Source: Trichomonas vaginalis G3 (Eukaryota > Parabasalia > Trichomonadida > Trichomonadidae). From it: 64,000 bases of DNA. The stretch covers positions 12,396,205 to 12,460,204 of the forward strand of contig NC_067206.1 of the NCBI RefSeq assembly GCF_026262505.1, read 5' to 3'. The translations under genes were made by a program, and so were the position numbers. Positions within the stretch are counted from its first letter, which is position 1; every line of letters starts with the position of its first letter. The notes under the pieces were generated by a model. It was not told the origin of the DNA and did not search any database. It saw only the letters and a program-made list of their open reading frames with translations. Shown here in pieces: positions 41,359-51,072 of this stretch.

Positions 41359-43014
41359 ATGCTAAACCATCTTCATCTACCATTAAATGTTTCGGATGAT
41401 TTGATTTTAATTCAGTTGGGTTCTATTAGATGTAATAGTGTAAATTCTGATTCAACAATTTATCCAGATGGGTATATTTCAAAAATTTTATATTATTCTT
41501 CCAATAAACCCTATTAAAAAGAATGGTATACAAATAAAATAACTTATCAAGATGGTAAACCTAAATTCACTGTTTTGGATTCATTATCAAATGCATATGT
41601 CGGAGATTCACCATCATATCCTTGGGGACAAATCGTTTCAAAAATCAAAGAATTAAACAGAAATATTAAGAATGTATATAATTTTGGACATAAATTATTT
41701 GGATTTGAAAATAAATCTATCATTTGTTATTTGGAGGAACTCAAAGAGCGTTTTATCTCGAATAGCGATGAAGTAAAGTATCTTCAAACATATGAAACAA
41801 CACCTAAATTTCAGAAATCCGCTGAAGCTTTTACAGAAATGGTAAATATGATTATAAGTGAAAAATATTTGCAAACAGATCTCAGTCAAATTAAAATCAA
41901 AATCCATCGTCTAGGGGAACAATATATTCTTAAATTTTTAGAAGCATTTATAATTGCCCGCCCCAAATTTTATGCACAGGTTATAGGTTTCTTACAAAAT
42001 TTTTCATTTGACCAGGAATTATACTCAAAAGCAGGAATTTCTAAACCATTAATACAAGCAATAATTAATGGCGATAAAAGATATTCGAATATTTTTGCTT
42101 TTTCAGGAAAATCGTGTGATTTAACAATCGAAGATTTTATTAATGTTTTAATTTCAGATCAAACAAATCAAAATGGTGAAGAATATTATCAAATACGTAT
42201 CAGATCTATATTGGATAATAGTAAATATTCTTTCTATGAACTAGCAGTTAAATTTGAATCAATTAATATTTTAAATTCGTGTAATATAGATAATGTTACA
42301 CCAATCATGAAAGCATTGATAATGTCAAGCCCAAACGAAACAATTTTCAAAATGAATGATAAATTCAATTTGCAGACTTATCAATTTACAAACCAAATCA
42401 AGTATGTTTTATCTTTTGCATACAATATCTCAGAGTTATTTTCTACATTTAGAAATCCATTACTCTCTTCGATTGTTTCAACAAATAATATTATATCAGT
42501 AATGAATTTGAATGAAAGCAAAGTTATTCGTTTAAAGATTCATTTAATCTTCCATGAGGCCCTAATTCAAAATAATGATTTTATGTACAAGAACTTTAAT
42601 GTTTTGAATCAAATAAAAAACAATGACCTTCTGGAAATTTTAGCAAAAGCTTGTTTGAAAGCTGACAAAAAAATTCAAGCAGATTTTGAACAAATCATGG
42701 GTATTAAATTTACAGCGATCAAACAATTTCATGAATCCATAGAAAAAATTCCAGTTGATCGGTCTCCAATTACAATAGATGGTTGCCATATTTGTTTTGA
42801 ATGCTCTAAAAATACTGATATTGAAAAACTCAAATCAATGCAATTAATTCTAATAAGCCCTGGTATTCATATCAATGTGTTAACTTATGAACAAACATTG
42901 AAGTTTTTGGAACAAATGCCAGCATTTATTCATTTGGGCCTTTCCAATATAAGTTCTGATCGATCTGTAAACTTAAATTATTTTCTACTTCAAAACGAAG
43001 ATTATTCCCTTTAA
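41359..43014 (+). CDS. FYRN/FYRC-domain protein encoded by the MULE (one in-frame stop)
   Basis: ATG 41359 opens a frame whose residues about 20-95 match an F/Y-rich (FYR) domain: SIRCNSVNSDSTIYPDGYIS (compare the IYPVGY of FYRN), ILYYSSNKPY, then an FYRC-like KFTVLDSLSNAYVGDSPSYP and WGQIVSKI (compare the GSSPTxAW motif). An in-frame TAA at 41515-41517 splits the domain; the frame continues to 43014. The remaining ~400 residues are AT-rich, helical and unrecognised, ending in a region with two Cys (GCHICFEC). FYR domains occur in MLL/Trithorax, JARID1 and TBRG1, where they help chromatin complexes assemble. Finding it in a transposon next to the transposase suggests a targeting role, or an original fusion. 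That is inference. Confidence 0.6.
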
Positions 43015-43050
43015 AAATTTCTAAGATAATTTTATTACTTTAAGATCACA

Positions 43051-44556
43051 TTGTATGACAAAATCGTATCCTTTGAATATTCAAAAGTATCAGATACGTT
43101 GTGGATGATTACTGTACCAAAAAACATGAAAAACATAAAATTACCCAAAGAGTTTTCAGGGAGGTTAAAATGGTACATTCAAATAACGAAAGTTGATCTC
43201 CCAGGACATCCTCTGCAAGATGAAATACAGGAAAAAATAAAGCATGATAATGAGATTGGTGATATCTTAACTTCATATCCCGGGAAATTTTATGTAAATT
43301 ATAGCACAACGATAAGAAGTGATAGTTTATTCGTCAATGGAAATCCTATAGAATTTCTTATATATATTCCAAGCGAATCAGGAAATTTGGCGTTGGAGTG
43401 TAATTTAATTCACTTAGATGCTACTTTTTCATGGCCGAAATATATATTTATTTTTCCTCGTGGTAATTACTATATGCGAGGTTACCCTCTAGGGATATAC
43501 ATAGGGCGCAGCGAATCATCCGCTGCTTATCAACGGTGGCTTACAGCCATGAATATTGAATTTAAATCATTAAACATTATGGAGCACTTTTCAAGAATCA
43601 AATGGATGAGCGATTTAGGTACTGGAGTTTTAAAATTTTTGAATACGAATCATTTCCAAAATTATATCTGTATTAGGCACTATCTCGGAACCATGGGCAA
43701 TAATACTTTACTACATGTTTTTGCTCTGATAGTATTATTATCAAAATCGGCCCAAGATTTTGAGGACAATTACAAATGTTTTGATCCATCGGTTCAGAAA
43801 ATGTATGCTACAAAGAATATATCAGATGAGCAGCTGGAAAAATGGAAGCAGATATATAAAGATCAAGAGCATTTAGCAGCATACCACCGCATTCCACCTA
43901 TAAGCACTAATAATAGTGCAGAGGGTAAGCATAGACACATTAACGAACTTGCAAAAAAAGCAAGAAACTTTTCTACTTTCATCAAATTCATTCTGAATGA
44001 TACTATCATTAGGATTAATGAATCAATTGATCCCATTAATAAGCAAAAACGCGAGAAGAATGACTTGTTAAACGAAAAATGCATACATTGCGGATTCTCC
44101 TATAATGATATTAATACTGATAAGAATCCTTGTAAATATTGCAAGGATTTCTTTATGAATAAGAGTCATGTTCCCTCTGCAGGCATACATGTTATGAAAA
44201 TAGGAGAAAACGTAGGTGAAATCATAGAATTCCCAATCGATAAAAATGTAGGTGATCAGGATGAACTCGTGGATCACAAAGAAAAGAGTTCGCCGATCGA
44301 AATATCAAAATACGCAGAATTTATTGATATTGACGATAAAAATAAAGCAGTTTTAGTCGTAAAACTGCTTTATAATCTTGAAACGTTCCAAGATGCCAAA
44401 GATTTAATCAATTCTCTGGAAAAACAATCAAAAAATTATGAATCTGCATTACAAAATAAACCAGAAATTTGGTTGGAAAAATACTTGCCTGAATTAATGA
44501 AGGAAGTAAAAGATGCGAGAGCTGGTAGAATGAGAGTGAAGATAATAAAGAAGTAG
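43051..44556 (+). CDS. MULE transposase (DDE type)
   Basis: The frame is open from about 43030; the first ATG is at 43105 (MITVPKNMKN), while 43051 is a TTG. Numbered from 43051, catalytic candidates are D123 (LIHLDATF), D188 (KWMSDLGTGVLKF) and E291 (TNNSAEGKHRHINE), with a C/H motif (CIRHYLGTM) after the second Asp as in Mutator transposases. A zinc-ribbon-like CIHC ... CKYC follows the catalytic core. The absence of a clean start, and the preceding FYR ORF ending only 16 bp before the frame opens, raise the possibility that both ORFs were once one long protein or are linked by frameshifting. The C-terminus is basic (ARAGRMRVKIIKK). Confidence 0.7.
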   Translation: MYDKIVSFEYSKVSDTLWMITVPKNMKNIKLPKEFSGRLKWYIQITKVDLPGHPLQDEIQEKIKHDNEIGDILTSYPGKFYVNYSTTIRSDSLFVNGNPIEFLIYIPSESGNLALECNLIHLDATFSWPKYIFIFPRGNYYMRGYPLGIYIGRSESSAAYQRWLTAMNIEFKSLNIMEHFSRIKWMSDLGTGVLKFLNTNHFQNYICIRHYLGTMGNNTLLHVFALIVLLSKSAQDFEDNYKCFDPSVQKMYATKNISDEQLEKWKQIYKDQEHLAAYHRIPPISTNNSAEGKHRHINELAKKARNFSTFIKFILNDTIIRINESIDPINKQKREKNDLLNEKCIHCGFSYNDINTDKNPCKYCKDFFMNKSHVPSAGIHVMKIGENVGEIIEFPIDKNVGDQDELVDHKEKSSPIEISKYAEFIDIDDKNKAVLVVKLLYNLETFQDAKDLINSLEKQSKNYESALQNKPEIWLEKYLPELMKEVKDARAGRMRVKIIKK

Positions 44557-44664
44557 AGATGATGAGTGAATAAAAACTTTGTATTAAATTTTTATATAAA
44601 AGAATTGTAAAATATAAAAATAAAGAAGTGGTTGATAGGAATTTGAAAATTCGTTGGGTGCATA

Positions 44665-44945
44665 TAAGTTTGATAATGTCAAATTGGGTGGTTGCATATA
44701 GTAATGAAAAATATATTTATGAATATTAATGTCAAATTGGGTGGTTGCATATAGTAATGAAAAATATATTTATGAATATTAATGTCAAATTGGGTGGTTG
44801 CATATAGTAATGAAAAATATATTAATAAAAATTAATGTCAAATTGGTTGGTTGCATCTAGTAATGAAAAATATATTAATAAAAATTAATGTCAAATTGGT
44901 TGGTTGCATCTAGTAATGAAAATAAGATTAATAAAAATTAATGTC
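44665..44945 (+). repeat. 53-bp tandem repeat
   Basis: Six units with the marker AATGTCAAATTGGGTGG at 44675, 44728, 44781, 44834, 44887 and 44940, an exact 53-bp period. Later units shift from GCATATAG to GCATCTAG and from GAATATT to AAAATT. Confidence 0.92.
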
Positions 44946-44948
44946 AAA

Positions 44949-45535
44949 TGGGGTGGATTCGTGATAGAATGCTTCTGTGTATGTGTGGCGTGAGTTAGCA
45001 TCGGGTGGTTGCGTGATAGAATGCTTCTGTGTATGTGTGGCGTGAGTTAGCATCGGGTGGTTGCGTGATAGAATGCTTCTGTGTATGTGTGGCGTGAGTT
45101 AGCATCGGGTGGTTGCGTGATAGAATGCTTCTGTGTATGTGTGGCGTGAGTTAGCATCGGGTGGTTGCGTGATAGAATGCTTCTGTGTATGTGTGGCATG
45201 AGTTAGCATCGGGTGGTTGCGTGATAGAATGCTTCTGTGTATGTGTGGCGTGAGTTAGCATCGGGTGGTTGCGTGATAGAATGCTTCTGTGTATGTGTGG
45301 CGTGAGTTAGCATCGGGTGGTTGCGTGATAGAATGCTTCTGTGTATGTGTGGCGTGAGTTAGCATCGGGTGGTTGCGTGATAGAATGCTTCTGTGTATGT
45401 GTGGCGTGAGTTAGCATCGGGTGGTTGCGTGATAGAATGCTTCTGTGTATGTGTGGCGTGAGTTAGCATCGGGTGGTTGCGTGATAGAATGCTTCTGTGT
45501 ATGTGTGGCGTGAGTTAGCATCGGGTGGTTTCATC
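44949..45535 (+). repeat. 52-bp tandem repeat, highly homogeneous
   Basis: About 11 copies of a unit starting GGGTGGTTGCGTGATAGAAT and ending GTGAGTTAGCATC. Copies are essentially identical (one GGCGTG to GGCATG change near 45192). The core GGGTGGTTGC(G)T..TAG.AATG matches the 53-bp unit, so this array appears to have evolved from the neighbouring one and been expanded recently. It is GC-richer than everything around it. Confidence 0.93.
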
Positions 45536-45837
45536 ACAAATTTTAACCCATCCAAATCTTATTAATTATTAAAATTCTTTTACAATTTCTGATGTATTTT
45601 TTGAAAACATTTCATATGCAATATTTCTCCTTTTCTTTCCTCAAATCTTCAAATATTAATAACTTTGGATATGAAATTATTTGGGTCTTTTATGAATTTT
45701 AAATGTCTTTCTTAATATCAAATCGATTAAATTATTAATATTTTCTAAATTATGCCTTAAAAATCCAAATATAAAAAATCGTAAATAAAAAATATATTTT
45801 TTATTTTTATTTTGTAAATAATCCGTTTACTAAATGG

Positions 45838-46405
45838 GACTGTATCATGAAAGTAACAAAAATCATTATTTAACAAGATTCAAAACTGGTGCAACGAAAT
45901 GCACACTGATTTTGTAGTGTAACAAAGAGAGATTTATTGTAAAAAGTACAAAATAGTATATTTATTATCGTGATTAGCGTAGAAATGTATGAGTTTGGGA
46001 CGGATTTTGGTGCATTCATAACTAAAGTGATACATTGTCTGGAGCAAGTTCAGATCTTTAACTTATGGCTTGTTTGGTGCTAACTCACCCAATTTAAGTG
46101 CACTAGAGGGGATTTTGTCTGTAATGAGCATGCACCTTGAGTTGTTGCTTGGTCCGTGTACGAAAGATAGTAATTTAATACTATACTCGATTAAATGTGA
46201 ATTTCTAATTTTGAATTTGCGTTTTTTCCTGAAAATAGTTACAATATATGAAAGAGTTGGCAAAACTAGAGGACACATCTTTAAGGGTTTGGCTCGTGCT
46301 TCATGTTAATATGCCGAAACTAAAATAAACGTATATTGGGGGTCGAAAATTGAGAGCTCATATCTTTAAGTGCTAAATTTTGAGTTCGAAATCTCGAATT
46401 TTTCC
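45838..46405 (+). repeat. Right terminal inverted repeat of the MULE
   Basis: Inverted partner of 37970-38535. The small frames at 46063-46278 and 46070-46309 lie wholly within it and are not genes. Confidence 0.7.
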
Positions 46406-46446
46406 CATATAATAACATACTTTTTAATATAAATTTGGGAGGTTCA

Positions 46447-46475
46447 GACATTGCGGATCTTCGATCCGCAATGTC
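46447..46475. repeat. Perfect 13-bp-stem hairpin upstream of coiled-coil gene
   Basis: GACATTGCGGATC, loop TTC, GATCCGCAATGTC. It lies just outside the MULE right end and 68 bp upstream of the ATG at 46543. It is GC-rich in an AT-rich setting, and could be a regulatory hairpin or a mobile-element footprint. Confidence 0.85.
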
Positions 46476-46542
46476 TTCACCTAGACCGTATATATATAAC
46501 CCATGAATGGAAAATTGAATTCGAATTGATAGACGTTTAAAA

Positions 46543-47211
46543 ATGGAATCGAAGGAAGAGCAATTTCTTGATCTAATTGCTGAAAATACTCAATTAAAAG
46601 AAGAGATTAAGTCAGTTCAAGAGTTCAATAAATTAGTATCTCTATTAGATCAGGCTTATCTGATTATGTGCCGTGAACAATCACTCAATGAGCAAGTTGA
46701 TCTCACAAAATTAGATAAACTCATCACTTCAGTTACTTCTGGAATGAGACCAGTTAATAGTGCCGAATCTTGGAAATACAAACTAAAACAAGAAATTTAC
46801 AAAAAGTCAAATCACCAAACAAAGCTAACATTTGATAACTTATCTGATAGGAAGAATAAGAGTCAGGCAAAACTTGATAATATTCAGAAAGATATTCAAG
46901 TATATCAAAGCAAATTATCCCAAACTACAAAATCTCTAAATTCAGCTCAACAAATGCGAGATAAGTTAAAATCACAACTAGATGAACTTTCAAAAGATGT
47001 AGAAAAATCAAAAACTAATCTTAACGAATTAAAAACACAAGTAGAAATAGAGCAGGCTTCCAACATTCAAATAAAGAGAACAATGGAACAAACAGAGCAA
47101 AAATTAGTTTCATTCTCAGAATCTCTTGGTGGCGCCGCATCTTCTCAAGTAATTAATACAACTATCGAAAAATTGAAATCATCTATGAAAACATCTTCCA
47201 TAGATATATAA
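46543..47211 (+). CDS. Coiled-coil protein
   Basis: A 222-residue hydrophilic protein. Residues about 5-30 and 95-205 show heptad patterns (LDLIAENTQLKEEIKSVQEF; KLDNIQKDIQVYQSKLSQTT; LKSQLDELSKDVEKSKTNLN), with a less helical middle (TSGMRPVNSAESWKYKL). No membrane or signal segments. It may be a cytoskeletal, kinetochore or trafficking subunit; no family is recognised. The ATG at 46543 is the first in the frame. Confidence 0.65.
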   Translation: MESKEEQFLDLIAENTQLKEEIKSVQEFNKLVSLLDQAYLIMCREQSLNEQVDLTKLDKLITSVTSGMRPVNSAESWKYKLKQEIYKKSNHQTKLTFDNLSDRKNKSQAKLDNIQKDIQVYQSKLSQTTKSLNSAQQMRDKLKSQLDELSKDVEKSKTNLNELKTQVEIEQASNIQIKRTMEQTEQKLVSFSESLGGAASSQVINTTIEKLKSSMKTSSIDI

Positions 47212-47619
47212 AATTTTATAATACACTTAAGAACAAACAAGATTCGTTTTCATTTCGATCTTCATGAGCGAAAAATAGATCATTATATTCGGAAACATTA
47301 TTGAAACAAGATGTTTATTGGATTCAAGCGTTTATGCTAATGAAATCTTTAGAAAATTAATTTCAATTCTAAATCGAGTTAGCACATCATCCAATAGATT
47401 ATCAATTTATCATAACTTGTTTGATGTTATGCCATATTTAATGTTTATTACATGATAATATTTTTGAATTAAGTCATTTTCCTAGGAAATTACTATTTTT
47501 TGTATGTTTAAATATAATAAACCTTTATTTATATGAAACAGAAAAACTAATTTATGTTATTTTCGTATAAGTTCAAACATTTTTTAAATAATTCTATATC
47601 TCTCTAAAAAAAAACAATA
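47212..47619. other. AT-rich intergenic
   Basis: 3' spacer between convergent genes. No feature seen. Confidence 0.4.
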
Positions 47620-48900
47620 CTATTTTTGTTGGCTGAGTACAGTTATTGGAGAGCATTCCTTCAAAACCTGCTCAAACAACGAACTCTGACTTGGCTGCAC
47701 AATTGTTGAAAATCTCCTTGTTGTGCGTCTTCCGTGTTCTTTTGGAGGAAGGGGAGGAGGATCTATAAATGAAGAAATATCTGCAAGTGATTTAAAAGGT
47801 TTAATTCCAGTGGTTTTGTTTGAATCAGGTTCACTAGCAGATTTTTCCGAACTGTGAGATTCTTTTGATTTAACTCGCTTCTTAGGAGCAAGAGCACTTG
47901 GAATTGGTGATTTAGTGCTTTCATCTTTCTCCAAAAGCAGTCCTTTCGCTGTAGATTTTGATTTCGGAATTTGTGGGATTTTTAACTTGGAAGCCTTTGC
48001 GAGGTCATCTGAATTATTTCTCGCTGTTGTATTTCGAGGAGATTTCGAAACAGCTTTAGAATCTTTGCCATCGGAAGATTTTCTTGACTTTTTCACTGAT
48101 TTTGGTTTAGTAGTCTTCTTTTCTGGAGTTGTGTCTTTGAAGTGGCCACTTTCATCGAACTCGGCAAACTTCTTTTCCCCAATATTTAAACCAGATTTTC
48201 CATCTTCAAGGAATAAACACGCATTCTCTTGTTTGTTTATTGGTAATGTGAAATCAAGTGAAAACATTTGTATTTCTCGCTCAGAAGGTATTCTAACAAC
48301 GCCACTTTTGTTTGGAGACTCAGCGTTATAATTTCCTGAAGAAAATACTGTAATTCCATGCTTCTCTGCAAATAAGTTGCAACCATTCTGTACACATTGA
48401 TGAGCTCGAATCATTAAAGATAAATTATTCGATTTTAAGAAGGAAATAACTGCATCAATAGAGTATCGTACGCCTAATCCTCTTCTATTCTCTGCAAAGA
48501 GCTCTTCAGAATCGATAGGATCTGACCAGAGGACGTCACTCAATAATTGATTGTCAGAGTATGATTCTATTGGGCGTTTGATACGCATCATATCATCAAT
48601 TGAATTAAGAAGTGGAGAGATACCCCCATGAACACAAAATATCTTATCTGAAATGTTGGCTGCTAAAGGCATGAATTTGAAGACCTCTTGGAAACTATTC
48701 CATATAGATTCATCTTTGTACTTCGATATAACTTCATCGTAGAAACCAAAAACGCGATTAATTACAGAAAATTTGTGATTTCCTCTTAATATATGCACAT
48801 TACTTGGGTATTTGATCATTAAGGTAAGTATCAGTGTAATCACAAGAACTGAATTAGCACCTCTGTCAACGTAATCTCCTAAAAAGTTAAAATAAGTTAA
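47620..48900 (-). pseudogene. PPP-family phosphatase, N-terminally truncated, likely inactive
   Basis: The frame opens at 48900 with NFLGDYVDRGANSVLV and continues through ILRGNHK, FCVHGGISPLL, MRIKRP, LSDVLWSDP, GLGVRYS, LMIRAHQCVQNGC and ITVFSSGNYN, the PPP serine/threonine phosphatase signature series. The N-terminal part with the metal-binding GDxHG is absent: a stop precedes the frame, and no matching sequence was found upstream in any frame. GNHE, which supplies a metal ligand region, reads GNHK. The first ATG within the frame is at about 48819, inside the phosphatase core. The C-terminal 190 residues are a basic, Ser/Lys-rich tail ending with a Pro-rich segment and an RRFSTI site. It is either a pseudogene or a non-catalytic regulatory relative. 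Confidence 0.7.
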
Positions 48901-49493
48901 CTATTATATAGGTACTGAAGAGGACAATTTTAGGGCTTCATGAAGTTTGATATAAAAAAAATACACCAACAATTTGGATGAAATGTAGTATCTTTCTTTA
49001 CAACCTTACTGCTTTTCAGTATAGAACAACATCTTCAATCGAAGATAACTTCATTGTTAATCCTTAATTTGCTCAGAATATATTTCTTATTTCACAAGTC
49101 TGAAATGTGAAAAAATTGATGTTTCGATCTATGTCTAGATGTTTCTGCGGGTTACATCTCGATCGGGCATATTCATCTGATTTGATATGGAATTGTTACA
49201 TTTGAATCACAATATATTCTTTTTCATGACTATTGTAATATCATCAAAGAATCAATTTTAGTATTTATAATGTTAATAATTTTCCATACATTTGAATCTG
49301 CTATTTAACATAAGAATTTTAGGATTTTGCTTATATGAATTATGTATAATTGATTCAATTGCACTTTATGATTATTTGGACAAATCAAAATTATCGGGTA
49401 TCAATAAGAAGACATTTTATGAAACAAATGATCTAACTTGTTTATACTAAAGTTAGATCCCATATTTCAAGCACAAATATCTATAAAATTTTA
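48901..49493. other. Intergenic between divergent genes
   Basis: Shared upstream region of the phosphatase remnant (minus) and the beta-propeller gene (plus). No TCACTT-type Inr was found near either start. Confidence 0.4.
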
Positions 49494-50969
49494 ATGGCAG
49501 ATGCAGATATTATTATTGGAAGGCATCGGCGAGCTGTTCCATTTTCATTAGGATGCGGTGATAGCTTCAAAATCTTAAGAAAACCTATATCTCAGCTCCA
49601 AGAACTCTCTCATAACTACATTATTTTTTTAAATTCAAAATCTCATCATCCTTTGTTAAATACAGTAATTGGAACATCATACGATAGGAATGCTCTTACA
49701 GTTCATGATGTATCTCGCAATCATTTTCTTTTACATGGTTCGTTATTATTTGAAGCAATCAATTCACGCATTACTTTTATAAAAGATCCCTGGATTCCTG
49801 CACAATGGGATGCAAATACCTCATCTGTTTCAACAAGATCAAAATGTACAAATTTTTCAATAAATAAAGAAAATACATTTGGATTTGCATCCACATTAAC
49901 AAAACCAGCCATATTTTCATTATCATATACATTATCAGAACTAAGATTCAACAATATTACTTATCTAAATTACGATCTTAACATTTTAGATTTGAAAACA
50001 AGCGATTTTATTCCAGGAGAAACCATAACGATCTCCAAAGATAATACTATTTCGCTATTCGATAAAGATACTATTGTTTCTTCAGTCAAAGTTGAAGGCC
50101 ACGAAACATGGGATTTATCTCCAATAAATTTCCTTCAAAACCCACGAGTTGTATGTACAGGATTCTCTGATTCACTACAAATTATTGATTTTCGCCAAAA
50201 AGAACCTGCACCATTGACAGCAGCAGCGAATTTTCCATCATCAATTGTTCCATTAAAAAATCCATTTCATCTTGTTGTCTCGACTCCGGACAACTTGAGT
50301 ATTTACGATATGAGGTTCCCTCATCGTCCTGAAGACATTCTTCCATACTATTTCAAGTCATGTCCAACATCCATGAAAGTAGATCGAAGAGGTGATTTTG
50401 ATGTTGTTTTTTGCCAATGCAGCGAAAGTTCTGAAGTAATTGCATTTCCTTTCAACGATATGCACTTCGGAGCGCCTTGTATGCCATTCCAATTAACAGT
50501 TGCTGACTATATTACTAAGAATCCATCGAATTTAACTGGTTTGGAAGTAATTTCTGATTCTTGTTACCTTCAATTTGAAAATGGAGGTGTTTTTTCTGTT
50601 GATCTCGATCCTAGTAAGCCAGCGAAGAAGATAAATGTACCTGTTTTCATTAGGAATGAAGAAGACTTGCCGAAAGATAATTTCATTATGAAACCACAGT
50701 TCGATGAAATGGATTTCTCTCAAGATAAAACAAAGGAAGATCATATTAATTGGAAAGAAACATTTCCTGAAATGAAAAACGCTCCGCCAAACAGTTTATA
50801 TGAAATTAAAAATGAGGAAATACCAGAAGCTGACTCTGTAATTGATAATTATTTGATAGAAATCGAAGATGCTTTGCAATTCGAAGATGATGATTTGGAT
50901 ACTGCAATTCCTGCAATTTGGAAAAACCATCTTGATACAATTTCGAAATACCTTCAGCAAACTGAATAA
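49494..50969 (+). CDS. WD40-like beta-propeller protein with acidic C-terminus
   Basis: A 491-residue protein. Blade-like strands are seen through residues about 40-390: SPINFLQNPRVVCTGFSDSL then QIIDFRQKEPA, NPFHLVVSTPDNLSIYDMRF, MKVDRRGDFDVVFCQCSES. The YDMR and IDFR endings are WD40-type. The last 100 residues are acidic and less structured (IEIEDALQFEDDDLDTA). No enzymatic motif. It may be a general transcription or assembly subunit, but I cannot name it. The start ATG 49494 is the first in frame. Confidence 0.6.
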   Translation: MADADIIIGRHRRAVPFSLGCGDSFKILRKPISQLQELSHNYIIFLNSKSHHPLLNTVIGTSYDRNALTVHDVSRNHFLLHGSLLFEAINSRITFIKDPWIPAQWDANTSSVSTRSKCTNFSINKENTFGFASTLTKPAIFSLSYTLSELRFNNITYLNYDLNILDLKTSDFIPGETITISKDNTISLFDKDTIVSSVKVEGHETWDLSPINFLQNPRVVCTGFSDSLQIIDFRQKEPAPLTAAANFPSSIVPLKNPFHLVVSTPDNLSIYDMRFPHRPEDILPYYFKSCPTSMKVDRRGDFDVVFCQCSESSEVIAFPFNDMHFGAPCMPFQLTVADYITKNPSNLTGLEVISDSCYLQFENGGVFSVDLDPSKPAKKINVPVFIRNEEDLPKDNFIMKPQFDEMDFSQDKTKEDHINWKETFPEMKNAPPNSLYEIKNEEIPEADSVIDNYLIEIEDALQFEDDDLDTAIPAIWKNHLDTISKYLQQTE

Positions 50970-51072
50970 TTATACTTTTGTTTGTTTATAGAGATAAAAT
51001 TATACTTTCTTTTTTTAAAACATCTTCCATTTTATTCAAAACAGCTAAAAATATGACTTTCTCAATCAAAAT

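Larger units (their letters stand above)
37970..46405. mobile_element. Mutator-like element (MULE) with ~560-bp terminal inverted repeats
   Basis: The sequence at 37970-38535 is an inverted, diverged copy of 45838-46405. Shared anchors, read toward the right end, include AGAGATTTATTG, CAAAATAGTATATTTATTAT, GAGTTTGGGACG, TATGGCTT, AGAGGACAC(A/G)TCTTT, CGTGCTT, AATAAACGTA and CGAAAATTGAGAGCT. The arms enclose four minisatellite arrays, an FYR-domain ORF and a DDE transposase ORF of Mutator type. Long inverted repeats plus this transposase are the definition of a MULE. Outer boundaries are uncertain by about 30 bp and no target duplication was identified. Arm divergence and an in-frame stop in the FYR ORF suggest an old or inactive copy. 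Confidence 0.7.

Noticed and set aside
44949-45535. Regular 52-bp repeats looking like a CRISPR array
   Set aside because: Units are contiguous with no unique spacers, the setting is eukaryotic and no cas-like genes exist; it is a plain satellite.
46063-46309. Overlapping 71- and 79-codon ORFs on opposite strands
   Set aside because: Both are inside the right arm of the MULE and are not preserved in the left arm.
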